From positions 558,001 through 622,000 of the forward strand of contig CAWKNP010000008.1 in assembly GCA_963851105.1 (NCBI GenBank): a stretch of DNA of 64,000 bases. The letters run 5' to 3'. A program made the translations under genes and the position numbers. This stretch comes from DATARN01 sp963851105. Its GTDB lineage: Bacteria; Actinomycetota; Acidimicrobiia; Acidimicrobiales; Palsa-688. The notes below the pieces were generated by a model that worked only from the letters and a program-made list of their open reading frames with translations, searched no databases and was not told where the DNA came from. Below, one piece after another: positions 37,057-46,117 of the stretch (the first letter of the stretch is position 1; every line of letters begins with the position of its first letter).

Positions 37057-38035
37057 ATGAACCTCTTCGTCCACCCGAGCCTTCCCGGGCTCGACGAGCA
37101 TCTCGCCCGGGTTGAGGTCGCGCTAAGGGAATCAGTTGGCTCCGAGGACGCTCTCCTTGCCGACATCGCGGGCCATTTGATCGAAGCGGGCGGCAAGAGG
37201 TTGCGGCCCGCGCTCACGGTCATGTCGGCGCTGGCGACCGGGGCGGAAATCACCGATGACCTGGTACGGGGCGCCGTTTCGGTCGAGTTGGTGCACCTGG
37301 GCTCGCTGTACCACGACGATGTCATCGACGAGGCGCCGACCCGCCGGGGCGTGGAATCGGTCAATGCCCGCTGGGGGAACCTGGTGGCCATCGTGGCCGG
37401 AGACTTCCTGCTGGCCCGGGCATCGGAAATCGCGGCGTCGCTCGGCACCGAGGTGTCGGGGCTGCTTGCGCACACCATCGGCCGGCTGTGCGAGGGCGAA
37501 GTCGGCGAGATCCAGTTCGCGTACAACTCGGCCCGGACGGAAGCGGCGTACCTGTCTGCCATCGCCGGGAAGACCGCATCGTTGATGTCCACATCATGCC
37601 GGATCGGGGGATTGGCGGCGAATGCCCCCCGTGACCAGGTCGAGGCGCTGACGGCGTTCGGCCACGCGTTCGGGATGGCGTTCCAGATCTGGGATGACAT
37701 CTTGGATGTGATCGGCATGGAGGAGTCCTTGGGCAAGCCCGCCGGCCATGATCTGGTCGAAGGGGTGTACACCTTGCCGGTTATCCAGGCACTAGCGGTC
37801 CCTTCGATCGGCGACGAACTGCGCGACCTGCTCGGCACCCACCTCGACACGCCCACGCGGGACAAGGCCCGGGACATGATCCGCTCGACCGACGCTGTCG
37901 GCGAGTCGGTGGTCGTGGCGCGGAAGGTATGCCGACGAGGCGCTCGGGGCGCTGGGCGCGTTGGGCGACGGGCCGTGTGTCCGGTCCCTGGCCGGGCTCG
38001 GGCACCGCCTGATCGACACCCTCGAACTCTCATAA
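37057..38035 (+). CDS. Polyprenyl diphosphate synthase, frameshifted near the 3' end
   Basis: Trans-prenyltransferase (long-chain, quinone side-chain or C20-C50 type) condensing IPP with allylic diphosphates. Starts at ATG 37057. First Asp-rich motif LYHDDVIDEAPTRRG, second FQIWDDILDVIG, plus GGKRLRPALTV; all precede the break. After VVVARK (about base 37926) the frame as given turns into Arg/Gly-rich nonsense to a stop at 38079, while the +1 frame continues YADEALGALGALGDGPCVRS to a natural TAA at 38033-38035. Removing one G at 37926/37927 restores a ~325-aa enzyme of normal length. Sequence error or real mutation cannot be told apart here. Since lysS has the same kind of break 340 bp away, error is likely. 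Confidence 0.88.
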
Positions 38036-38134
38036 CCGGGCGCCCGGGGGCGCGGGGACCAGCGGCGGGCGCCGGCTGATTGTTCACTGTCGACGTCGAC
38101 GTCTGCGAGTCCGCCAACCCGACCCTCGAGGCGG

Positions 38135-39554
38135 TTACTCGGGCGCCTCGGGCCGCAGCGTCGGAAACAACACCACATCGCGGATGGCATCCCGATCCGC
38201 CAGCAGCATGGCCAGCCGGTCCATCCCGACGCCGAGGCCCCCGGTCGGGGGCAGGCCGTACTCGAGAGCCGCGCAGGTAGTCCTCGTCGACGACCATTGC
38301 CTCCTCGTCGCCCGCGGCCCGGCCCCGGGTCTGATCCTCGAAACGGGCCCGTTGCTCGGCGGGATCAATCAGCTCGCTGAAGGCGTTGGCCAGCTCCCGG
38401 CCCGCGATGATCACCTCGAACCGCTCGACCAGCCCTTCGGAGCTGCGGTGGTCGCGCGCCAGCGGGGAGACCTCCTTGGGGTAGTCGATCACGAAGACAG
38501 GACCCCAGAGTTTTCCCTCGGTCGTCTTCTCGTACATCTCGAGGATGAGCTTCCCCGGCCCCCACGCCGGGTCAAAAGGCACGCCGAGCTCAACGGCCAC
38601 CCGCCGCAACTCCTCTACCGGCATCCCGATCTCGACCGAGACGCCGGTGTGCTCCTTGATCGCTTCGCTGAGCGTCACCCGCCGCCACGGCGGCGCCAGG
38701 TCCAGCGCACGACCCCCATAGGTCAGCGACGTCGTCCCTCGCAGCGACATCGCGAGGAAAGCCACCAGCGACTCGGTCAGCGCCATCAGGTCGTGGTAGT
38801 CGGCGTACGCCTGGTAGAGCTCCAGCATGGTGAACTCGGGGTTGTGCCGGGGCGACAGGCCCTCGTTGCGGAACACTCGCCCGATCTCGTAAACCCGCTC
38901 GAAACCGCCCACGACCAGCCGCTTCAAGTAGAGCTCGGGCGCGATCCGGAGGTACAGGTCGACGTCGAGAGCGTTGTGGTGGGTGACGAAAGGCTTGGCC
39001 AGGGCGCCGCCGGGAATGGGGTGGAAGATCGGGGTCTCGACCTCGACGAATCCCCGGTCCTCCAGCCACCGCCGGGTCAGCGAGATCATGCGGCTGCGAA
39101 GGAGGAACGCCTGGCGCGAACCTTCGTTGGCCCACAGGTCGACGTAGCGCTGCCGGTAGCGGAGGTCGGTGTCGGTGATGCCCTTCCACTTGTCGCCGAA
39201 GCCCCGTTGCGTGGCCGCCAGCAGCACCCACGACCGGACCTTCACCGACAGTTCGCCGGTCCTGGTCGCCACGACCTCGCCGGTCACGCCGATCCAGTCT
39301 CCGAGGGCCAGCTTCTTGAACTCCTCGAACTCCGAGGTCCAGTCCGCCCCGCAGAACAGCTGGATGGTCCCGGTCCAATCGGTCAGCTGCCCGAAGGCCA
39401 CTTTTCCCTGGCCCCGCCGCAGCATGAGCCGCCCGGCCAGGGCGACCTCGACACCCGTCTCCTCCCCGGCGGAAAGCGCCGGGTAGGCCGAGCGGACCTC
39501 CGAGATCGACGCGGTGGGCGAAAAACGGTACGGCACCGGGGAGGTCATGGTCAC
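38135..39554 (-). CDS. lysS: Lysyl-tRNA synthetase (class II), frameshifted near the 3' end
   Basis: Charges tRNA-Lys. From GTG 39554 (GTGA overlap with coaX): N-terminal OB-fold (GRLMLRRGQGKVAFGQLTDW), then class II catalytic domain with motif 1 region (SRMISLTRRWLEDRGFVEVE), motif 2 (FRNEGLSPRHNPEFTMLE). At base 38270 one extra base changes frame: the given frame then reads Arg/Pro-rich sequence for hundreds of codons over the next gene, whereas the other frame gives ALEYGLPPTGGLGVGMDRLA (motif 3, ATP site) and stops at 38135. With that base removed the protein is ~472 aa, slightly short but complete. As lysS is normally essential, I favour sequence error. Confidence 0.92.
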
Positions 39555-40330
39555 GCCACGTTTCGCTCGAAGATGATGCGCAGCCCGTTCAAGGTGAGCC
39601 AGGGCTCATGGTGATCGATGCTCACGGTCAACGGGGCGATCAGCCCCGCCAGGCCGCCAGTGGCGACGACCGTCGAGGGGCCCAGTTCCTCCTCGAAACG
39701 GGCGCACAACCCGTCCACCTGGGCCGCGAACCCGTAGATCGCCCCAGACTGGATGGCCTCGATGGTGTTCTTGCCGATCACGTTGCGGGGCTCGACCAGC
39801 TCGACGCGGCGAAGCGCCGCCGCCCGCCCGAACAGGGCGTCGAGAGAGATCTCGATGCCGGGAACAATGGCGCCGCCGAGGTACTCCCCTCGTGGCGAGA
39901 TGGCCTCCACGGTGGTGGCGGTGCCGAAGTCGACCACGATGGTCGGCCCGCCGTAGAGGTCGTAGGCGGCGACGGCGTCGGCGATACGATCGGCGCCGAC
40001 CTCCTTGGGGTTGTCGTACAGGATCGGCATCCCGGTGCGGACACCGGGCTCCACGATCACGGTGGTGACGGGAAACCACTTCTCGGACATCTCCCGCAGC
40101 GCCGCCGTCGTGCGGGGCACCACCGACGCCACCGCGATGCCGTCGACCACGTCGACGTCGAGCTCCTGCAGGTCGAGCAGCTGCGAGATGATCATGGCCA
40201 TCTCATCGGCGGTGCGCTCGGCGTGGCTCGAGATCCGCCAGTGGTGGACCAGTTCCGGGCGGCCGGTGGCGGCGGGGCCGAACATCCCGATCACGGTCTG
40301 GGTGTTGCCGACGTCGATGGCCAGCAACAC
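39551..40330 (-). CDS. coaX: Type III pantothenate kinase
   Basis: First step of CoA synthesis: pantothenate phosphorylation; the ASKHA-fold CoaX type. 259 aa from GTG 40330. AIDVGNTQTVIGMF (phosphate 1), GADRIADAVAAYDLYG, VVDFGTATTVEAI (phosphate 2), GGAIVPGIEISLDALF and ATGGLAGLI are all conserved. Located between nadC (6 bp) and lysS (GTGA overlap), the usual nad/pan/coa-lysS order in Actinobacteria. Confidence 0.96.
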   Translation of the reverse strand: MLLAIDVGNTQTVIGMFGPAATGRPELVHHWRISSHAERTADEMAMIISQLLDLQELDVDVVDGIAVASVVPRTTAALREMSEKWFPVTTVIVEPGVRTGMPILYDNPKEVGADRIADAVAAYDLYGGPTIVVDFGTATTVEAISPRGEYLGGAIVPGIEISLDALFGRAAALRRVELVEPRNVIGKNTIEAIQSGAIYGFAAQVDGLCARFEEELGPSTVVATGGLAGLIAPLTVSIDHHEPWLTLNGLRIIFERNVA

Positions 40331-40336
40331 GGGCGC

Positions 40337-41179
40337 TCAGCCCTCGACCAGGTCGAGACCGATGTCGAGCACCGGGGCGGAATGGGTGATCGCCCCGACC
40401 GAGATGAAGTCGGCCCCCGCGGCCGCATACTCCGCCACGAGCGCCAGCGTCACCCCACCGGACACCTCGACGGGGCATCGGCGGGCCACGACTGTCGCCG
40501 CCTCGGCGACCTGAGCCGGCGTCATGTTGTCCAGAAGGACCATGTCGGCGCCCGCGTCGACCGCCTCGGCCACCTGCTCGGCGGTGTCACACTCGACTTC
40601 GACACCCATTCCGGGCCAACGCTGCCGGGCCCGACGCACCGCCTGGGTGATGGTCATATGGCCGAGGTGGTTGTCCTTGATCAAGATGCCGTCGGACAGC
40701 GACCCCCGGTGGTTGGCGCCGCCGCCGGCCCGCACCGCCGCCTTCTCCAGGGCTCGCAGGCCCGGCGTGGTCTTGCGGGTGTCCCGGATCCGGGCGTTGC
40801 CCTGGGCGGCGCGCACGTACGCCCGGGTCAGGGTGGCGATCCCGGACAGCCGTCCGAGCAGGTTGAGGGCGGTGCGCTCGGCGGTGAGGATGGCGGCCAG
40901 CCGACCTTCGACCGTCCCGAGGACGTCGCCGGGACGCACTTCGAGACCGTCGGGCAGCAGCCATTCCACCGCCAGGGCGCCGTCGACGGCGGCGAAGGTC
41001 TCGACGACACAGAGCCGGCCGGCGACGACACCCTCGCGCCGGGCGACGAACTCGGCCCGGGCGATGGCGTCGTCGGGCACGAGCGAGGCGGTGAGATCGC
41101 CGAGAGGGCCGAGGTCCTCGGCCAGCGCCCGGGCGACGACAGCCCGGACGGCTTCGCGGGGCGGGTCGATCCAGGTCAC
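40337..41179 (-). CDS. nadC: Nicotinate-nucleotide pyrophosphorylase (quinolinate PRTase)
   Basis: Quinolinate + PRPP to nicotinate mononucleotide. 280 aa; GTG 41179 overlaps the nadB stop. The substrate-binding helix and loop LLGRLSGIATLTRAYV, RDTRKTTPGLRALEKAAVRA-GG and VEVECDTAEQVAEAVDAGAD are family hallmarks, with GGVTLALVAEYAAAGADFIS near the end. De novo NAD operon with nadB; nadA is not within the window. Confidence 0.97.
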   Translation of the reverse strand: MTWIDPPREAVRAVVARALAEDLGPLGDLTASLVPDDAIARAEFVARREGVVAGRLCVVETFAAVDGALAVEWLLPDGLEVRPGDVLGTVEGRLAAILTAERTALNLLGRLSGIATLTRAYVRAAQGNARIRDTRKTTPGLRALEKAAVRAGGGANHRGSLSDGILIKDNHLGHMTITQAVRRARQRWPGMGVEVECDTAEQVAEAVDAGADMVLLDNMTPAQVAEAATVVARRCPVEVSGGVTLALVAEYAAAGADFISVGAITHSAPVLDIGLDLVEG

Positions 41180-42762
41180 GGCATCCTCAGCACGAAACGA
41201 TGGGAAAAGGGGGGGCGGGTCTCCGGGAAATCGGTGCGCCCGTGAGCTCCTCGGCTCTCCTCACGGGCGGTGGCGGCGGTGAGGAGGGCCCGGGAAATGA
41301 CGACGAGGTTGCGCAGCTCGGGCGACGCGTCGCCATCGGTCGCCGCCGCCACCGCGACCACGGTGCGGTCGGTCTCGGGCAACGACGCGGCGCTGCGCAG
41401 TACGCCGGCCCCGGCGGTCATGGCCCGCTGCAACTGGTCGCGCAACTTCTCCTGGTCCCCCGCCGGGCGGCCACCGAGCGGCGGGCGGGCGACGTCGAGA
41501 TCCTGCGCCCAGATGACTCCCCGCTGGGGCGCGCCCCCCAAGAGCGGCCGCATGGCACCGGTGGCGTCGGGACCCCCTTTTCCCCGCTCGATGGCTTCGA
41601 TGACCCGCGGGGCCCACACCATGCCCTCGAGCAGGGAATTCGACGCCAGGCGGTTGGCGCCGTGGACGCCGGTGCAGGCCACCTCGCCGCAGGCCCACAG
41701 TCCGGGCAGGGTGGAGGCGCCGTCGAGGTCGGTAACGACGCCGCCCGACAGGTAGTGGGCCGCCGGGGCGATCGGGAGCCACTCGACGGCAGGGTCGAGG
41801 CCGGCCGAGCGGGCAGAGGCGGCGATGGTCGGGAAACGATCCTCGAACGCCTCGAGCCCCGTCGCATCCAGCCACAGATGCTCGACGCCCTGCTCGAGCA
41901 TGCGGGCGGTCATCGCCTTGCTGACCACGTCGCGGGGAAGGAGCTCGTCCACGAAACGCTCGCCCCGGGTGTCGCGGATCAGGGCCCCGTGGCCGCGGAG
42001 GGCCTCCGAGAGCAGCGGCCGGGGCATGGCGGGGTGATGCAGCGCCGTCGGATGGAACTGCATGAACTCGACGTCTGCCACCGGCACGCCGGCGAGCAGC
42101 GCCATCGCCAGGCCGTCGCCGGTCGCCTGGCTGGGGTTGGTGGTCACGCTGAACATCTGGCCGGCGCCGCCCGTCGCCAGCACGGTGTGGGTGGCCCGGA
42201 CGTCGTGGACGGTGCCGTCGGGCGCCAGCGCCCGGACCCCCCGGCAGCGGCCCCCTTCGACGATGAGGTCGAGGGCGAACCACCCTTCGAGCACCGCCGC
42301 CGCGGTGCGCCGGACGGCGGCCACGAGGGCGCGCTCGATCTCGGCGCCCGTTGCCGCGCCGCCGGCATGGACGACCCGGGGCATCGAGTGGCCGCCCTCG
42401 CGGGCCAGCTGCAGGGTGCCCGCTTCGTCGCGGTCGAAGACCGCGCCGAGGGCGATGAGCTCGTTGACCCGGCCGGGGCCCTCGTCGACCAGGATCCGCA
42501 CGGCGTCGCGGTCGCACAGCCCCGCCCCCGCCTTCAGGGTGTCGGCCATGTGCAGGTCGGTCGAATCCTCGTCCTCACCGAGCACCGCGGCCACGCCGCC
42601 CTGGGCCCAGCGGGTGGCCGATTGGACCAGCTCCGCCTTGGACAGGACCCCGACGCGCAAGCCGGGTGTGCTGCGGCTGGCCGCGGCCCGGATGGCGGCG
42701 GTCAGGCCGGCGACGCCGCTGCCGCAGATCAGCACGTCGAGGTCGGGGACGGGACTGGTCAT
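41176..42762 (-). CDS. nadB: L-aspartate oxidase
   Basis: FAD enzyme oxidising L-aspartate to iminoaspartate for NAD synthesis. 528 aa. FAD-binding VLICGSGVAGLTAAIRAA at the N-terminus, ATRWAQGGVAAVLGEDEDS, and catalytic-domain motifs VEFMQFHPTALHHP and RGERFVDELLPRDVVS. C-terminal helical domain is shorter and Ala/Pro-rich. ATGA overlap with panC (42759-42762) shows a continuous operon. Confidence 0.97.
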   Translation of the reverse strand: MTSPVPDLDVLICGSGVAGLTAAIRAAASRSTPGLRVGVLSKAELVQSATRWAQGGVAAVLGEDEDSTDLHMADTLKAGAGLCDRDAVRILVDEGPGRVNELIALGAVFDRDEAGTLQLAREGGHSMPRVVHAGGAATGAEIERALVAAVRRTAAAVLEGWFALDLIVEGGRCRGVRALAPDGTVHDVRATHTVLATGGAGQMFSVTTNPSQATGDGLAMALLAGVPVADVEFMQFHPTALHHPAMPRPLLSEALRGHGALIRDTRGERFVDELLPRDVVSKAMTARMLEQGVEHLWLDATGLEAFEDRFPTIAASARSAGLDPAVEWLPIAPAAHYLSGGVVTDLDGASTLPGLWACGEVACTGVHGANRLASNSLLEGMVWAPRVIEAIERGKGGPDATGAMRPLLGGAPQRGVIWAQDLDVARPPLGGRPAGDQEKLRDQLQRAMTAGAGVLRSAASLPETDRTVVAVAAATDGDASPELRNLVVISRALLTAATAREESRGAHGRTDFPETRPPFSHRFVLRMP

Positions 42763-43625
42763 GGCTTGTCGTCCGCTCGGAGCGCGATGTTGTCGATGAG
42801 ACGGGTGCGGCCGAGGCGGGCGGCAATGAGGAGGCGGCCCGGTCGGTCGGCGGCGATGGTGGTCAGCGCGGTGAGGTCGCTCTCGTCGACCACCTCGGCG
42901 TACTCCAGGGTGAACTCCCGGTGGCGGGCGACGGCGGCCACCACGGCTTGTTGTATTTCGGCGGTGGACGTGGCCACGCTTGCGGCTGCCCGGCCGGCCA
43001 GTAAGGCCTGATGGAGCGTGGGGGCGATGGCTCGCTCGGCGGCCGTCAGGTAGGCGTTGCGACTGGAGAGGGCCAAGCCGTCATCCTCGCGGACCGTCGG
43101 GCAGGCGACAATTTCGGCGGGCAGCGACAGGTCGGCGACCAGCCTGCGGATCACGGCCAGCTGCTGGTAGTCCTTCTCACCGAAGTACGCCCGGCAGGGT
43201 CCGGCCAGCGCCAACAGCTTGGTCACGATGGTGGCCACGCCCACGAAATGCCCCGGGCGGCGGGCGCCCTCGAGGATGTCGGCCAGGTGGCCGACGTGGA
43301 CCGTTGTGATCGGCGGCTCGGGGAACATCTCCACCTGGGCCGGTGCGAACAGGTAGGCGACGCCCGCCTGCTCGGTCTTGGCCCGGTCCCCGTCAAGGTC
43401 ACGGGGATATGTCGCCAGGTCCTCCCGGGGCCCGAACTGCAGCGGGTTGACGAAGAGGGTGGCCACCACCACGTCGCACTCTTGCTTCGCCCGTTCCATG
43501 AGCGAGTGGTGGCCCCGGTGGAGGGCACCCATGGTCGGCACCAGGCCGATGGTGTGGCCGGCGGCTCGCTCGGCGTCGAGCGCCTTGCGCAGGGCGGCCC
43601 GGGTGTCGACGACTACCACGGTCAC
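42759..43625 (-). CDS. panC: Pantothenate synthetase
   Basis: ATP-dependent ligation of pantoate and beta-alanine to pantothenate. 288 aa from GTG 43625 (V-T-V-V-V-V-D); the frame is open further up but without family-like sequence. VPTMGALHRGHHSLMERAK (HIGH-like motif), LFVNPLQFGPREDLATYPRD, AYFGEKDYQQLAVIRRLV and VREDDGLALSSRNAYL (KMSKS-like loop) are standard. Supplies pantothenate for coaX in the same operon. Confidence 0.96.
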   Translation of the reverse strand: MTVVVVDTRAALRKALDAERAAGHTIGLVPTMGALHRGHHSLMERAKQECDVVVATLFVNPLQFGPREDLATYPRDLDGDRAKTEQAGVAYLFAPAQVEMFPEPPITTVHVGHLADILEGARRPGHFVGVATIVTKLLALAGPCRAYFGEKDYQQLAVIRRLVADLSLPAEIVACPTVREDDGLALSSRNAYLTAAERAIAPTLHQALLAGRAAASVATSTAEIQQAVVAAVARHREFTLEYAEVVDESDLTALTTIAADRPGRLLIAARLGRTRLIDNIALRADDKP

Positions 43626-43708
43626 CGCAGCGCCCCAACCATGATCCGCACCGTTTTCCGACCTCGTCTTTACGTTCCGGCCCCGTTGGCGGGGTGCCGT
43701 TCGTGGAG

Positions 43709-44161
43709 TTACAGGGTACCGACCCAGCGGACCCCGGATCTCTCCGCGTCGGGGCACCGGTCCCCGACCAGGTCCGGGGCGAGGTCGGAGAGCGGGACGA
43801 GGACGAACGGCCGGTCCCACATGCGCGGGTGGGGGACGGTGAGGTCGGATTCGTTGACAAACTGATCACCCACGAGGAGCACGTCCACGTCGAGAGTGCG
43901 GGGGCCCCAGCGGGTGGCGCGCACCCGGCCCGCCGCCTCCTCGGCGGACCGGGCCACGGCCAGGAGCTGGTGGGGGGAGCGGTCCGTCGAGAGCTCCACG
44001 ACGCAGTTGAGGTAGGGGCCCTGGCCGGGCGGCCCGACGGGGACGGTCTCGTAGACGGGCGAGATGCGGATGACGTCGGGCAGCGCCGCCACCGCGGTGC
44101 GCAGGTACTGCCAACGATCGCCCAGGTTGGAACCCAGTCCCAGGAACGCTCGTACGGTCAT
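43709..44161 (-). CDS. folK: 6-hydroxymethyl-7,8-dihydropterin pyrophosphokinase (HPPK)
   Basis: Transfers pyrophosphate from ATP to 6-hydroxymethyl-dihydropterin. 150 aa, ATG 44161. FLGLGSNLGDRWQYL, VSPVYETVPVGPPGQGPYLN (pterin site) and RWGPRTLDVDVLLVGD (ATP/Mg site with conserved D-x-D) followed by VPHPRMWDRPFVLVPL. Next to folB and folP, as in many folate operons, with an 83-bp gap to panC. Confidence 0.96.
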   Translation of the reverse strand: MTVRAFLGLGSNLGDRWQYLRTAVAALPDVIRISPVYETVPVGPPGQGPYLNCVVELSTDRSPHQLLAVARSAEEAAGRVRATRWGPRTLDVDVLLVGDQFVNESDLTVPHPRMWDRPFVLVPLSDLAPDLVGDRCPDAERSGVRWVGTL

Positions 44162-44225
44162 CGTTCCCTTCCGTTGGGCTGCCGGCCCCGATTGTCCGAC
44201 ATGGGCACGGCTGGACTCAAGTCCT

Positions 44226-44612
44226 TCACGGACGGGTGATCCGGACCCCGGCCGAGGTCATGTCGTGAGGCACCGGGGGGCGCAGCTTGTGCACGGCCAC
44301 GGTGACCGAGGTGGCCCGGTCGCCGCCGACCGCCAGTACCCGGGCCGCGATTCGTTCGGCCAGCCGTTCGAGCAGGGCGGCCGGCGGCCCCGCCACCTCG
44401 GCGACCACCGCCGCCACTACCGCGGCATAGTCGATCGTGTCAGCGAGATCGTCGCTCTGGCCGGCGGGGCGGAGGTCGACGCTGACATCGAGGTCGACGG
44501 CGAAAGGCTGGGCTCGCTCACGTTCGGCGGCCAGCACGCCATGGGTGCCGACGGCCCGGATGCCCCGCAGCTCGACGCGGTCAGATGGCGGCGCTGGCGG
44601 GTTGTCGCTCAA
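44226..44612 (-). CDS. folB: Dihydroneopterin aldolase
   Basis: Cleaves dihydroneopterin to hydroxymethyl-dihydropterin and glycolaldehyde. 128 aa. VELRGIRAVGTHGVLAAERE near the N-terminus (with conserved Glu later in ERERAQPFAVDLDV) and DTIDYAAVVAAV; C-terminal VTVAVHKLRPP carries the catalytic Lys. ATGA overlap with the upstream phosphatase-like gene. Slightly Ala-rich N-terminal extension. Confidence 0.94.
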   Translation of the reverse strand: MSDNPPAPPSDRVELRGIRAVGTHGVLAAERERAQPFAVDLDVSVDLRPAGQSDDLADTIDYAAVVAAVVAEVAGPPAALLERLAERIAARVLAVGGDRATSVTVAVHKLRPPVPHDMTSAGVRITRP

Positions 44613-45211
44613 CCGTCGGTTTGGCCGGCGGGCTCGTCTACCGGCACCGGCTCGGGAGCGACCAGGTCACGGGTGCTGTCATCTCCGCCCGTGCCATCGG
44701 GAGCCGCCGCGGCGCCCATCAGGTCGGGTGCCAGGGCGACGAGCATGCGACCTTCGGGGCCCATCTGGCGGTGGAGGATCCGTTCCACGACCGTGATGGC
44801 CTGGGGGCCCGATGGCACCAGCCCCGACCAACGCAGATATCCCGCCACCACGCCCATCAACCGGTCGCCAAGCTCCTCCTGGTGCAGCAGGAGGCGCTCT
44901 CCCGACGCCATCCAGTCCCGCAACTGGGCGTAGAGGTCGGGGAGGACAAGGTGGGCATCGTCGTGGGGCCCGAAGGGGATGTGGGCCCAGGTCATTTCCA
45001 ACTGGTCGTAGGCGTGGAGGTTGTGCGGCGAGGTCAGCAACGACACGATCCGGGTGAACCCCTCGCCCCGCAGCCACAGGATCTCTTCCTGGCGGCGCAC
45101 CGGGCGATGATTCCGGCTATACCCCCCGGGCCGCTCGCTGACGGCCAGCTTGTCCTTGATCACCCACGCGAAGAACCGCGGGGCGATGCCCTTGGCCCAC
45201 TTGCCCTTCAC
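44609..45211 (-). CDS. Dual-specificity-phosphatase-like protein lacking the catalytic Cys
   Basis: 200 aa from GTG 45211, overlapping the folP stop (GTGA); its own stop overlaps the folB ATG (ATGA). The fold pattern is of a DSP/PTP enzyme: GEGFTRIVSLLTSPHNLHAY, WAHIPFGPHDD (general-acid position), then GERLLLHQEELGDRLMGVV at residues 104-122. In active PTPs this is H-C-x5-R; here it is His110-Gln111-x5-Arg117, so the nucleophile is Gln. It is therefore probably a pseudophosphatase or a binding protein. The tight insertion between folP and folB suggests a function in folate synthesis or its control, but none is known to me. Confidence 0.78.
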   Translation of the reverse strand: MKGKWAKGIAPRFFAWVIKDKLAVSERPGGYSRNHRPVRRQEEILWLRGEGFTRIVSLLTSPHNLHAYDQLEMTWAHIPFGPHDDAHLVLPDLYAQLRDWMASGERLLLHQEELGDRLMGVVAGYLRWSGLVPSGPQAITVVERILHRQMGPEGRMLVALAPDLMGAAAAPDGTGGDDSTRDLVAPEPVPVDEPAGQTDG

Positions 45212-46017
45212 GCCCCGACCTTGCACGCCCGAGGGGCTCCGAGACGCGCCGCTTGGACCGTCTCGGCCACGTCGTGGACCCGCACCATGGCGGCACCGTG
45301 GGCGATGGCCCACACCGCCGCGGCCAGCGATCCTGCCAGGCGCTCCTCGACGGGCGCCGGGTCGTCGCCCCCGCACAGCCGTCCCAGGAACGCCTTTCGA
45401 CTTATCCCCACCATCACTGGGTGCCCGGCGGCCGCGATCTGGTCGAGGTGGCGGAGCAACAAGAGGTTGTGCTCCATGGTCTTGCCGAACCCGATGCCCG
45501 GGTCGACCCAGACCTCCGCGACGCCTGCCGAAACCGCGGCCTCGGCCCGGGACCTCAAGAACGCAGTCACTTCGGTGACTACGTCGCCATACCGGGGAGC
45601 GGACTGCATGGTCGCGGGCTCCCCTTGCATGTGCATGGCGACCCAGGCGACGCCGGTCGCGGCCGCCAGCGGCCACAGCGTGGCCGACACGTCGTTGATC
45701 ATGGTGGCGCCGGCCGCCACCGCGGCCTCCGCCACCGCCGCCTTGCGGGTGTCGACCGAGACCCGCACGAGCGGGGCCAGGGCGGTGACGACGGGCAGGA
45801 TGCGCCGGCATTCCTCGGTCTCGGTGACCTCGGCGGCTCCCGGCCGGGTGGACTCGCCCCCGACGTCGATCACGTCGGCGCCTTGGGCGACCATCTCGGC
45901 GCCGTGGGCGATGGCGGCGTCGTGGTCAAACCAGCGGCCACCATCAGAGAAGGAATCGGGCGTCACGTTCAAGACGCCCATCACCAGGGTCACAGCCGTG
46001 CAGGCTATCGGGGCCAC
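45208..46017 (-). CDS. folP: Dihydropteroate synthase
   Basis: Joins p-aminobenzoate and hydroxymethyl-dihydropterin-PP to dihydropteroate; sulfonamide target. 269 aa from GTG 46017, or 261 aa from GTG 45993 (V-T-L-V-M-G-V-L-N). MGVLNVTPDSFSDGG, DVIDVGGESTRPGA, RVSVDTRKAAVAE, MINDVSA, WVDPGIGFGKTMEHNL and GISRKAFLG are all canonical. The C-terminal VRVHDVAETVQAAR is normal. GTGA overlap with the pseudophosphatase gene. Confidence 0.97.
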   Translation of the reverse strand: MAPIACTAVTLVMGVLNVTPDSFSDGGRWFDHDAAIAHGAEMVAQGADVIDVGGESTRPGAAEVTETEECRRILPVVTALAPLVRVSVDTRKAAVAEAAVAAGATMINDVSATLWPLAAATGVAWVAMHMQGEPATMQSAPRYGDVVTEVTAFLRSRAEAAVSAGVAEVWVDPGIGFGKTMEHNLLLLRHLDQIAAAGHPVMVGISRKAFLGRLCGGDDPAPVEERLAGSLAAAVWAIAHGAAMVRVHDVAETVQAARLGAPRACKVGA

Positions 46018-46117
46018 TGGCGCCGCCGCGTCGGGCTGGGCCGGAAAACCGCAGCTAGAGGCGGAAAAGTAGAGCCCGGCAGCAAGCCTCGATGGCGGCG
46101 CCTGTCACGGCCGATGC

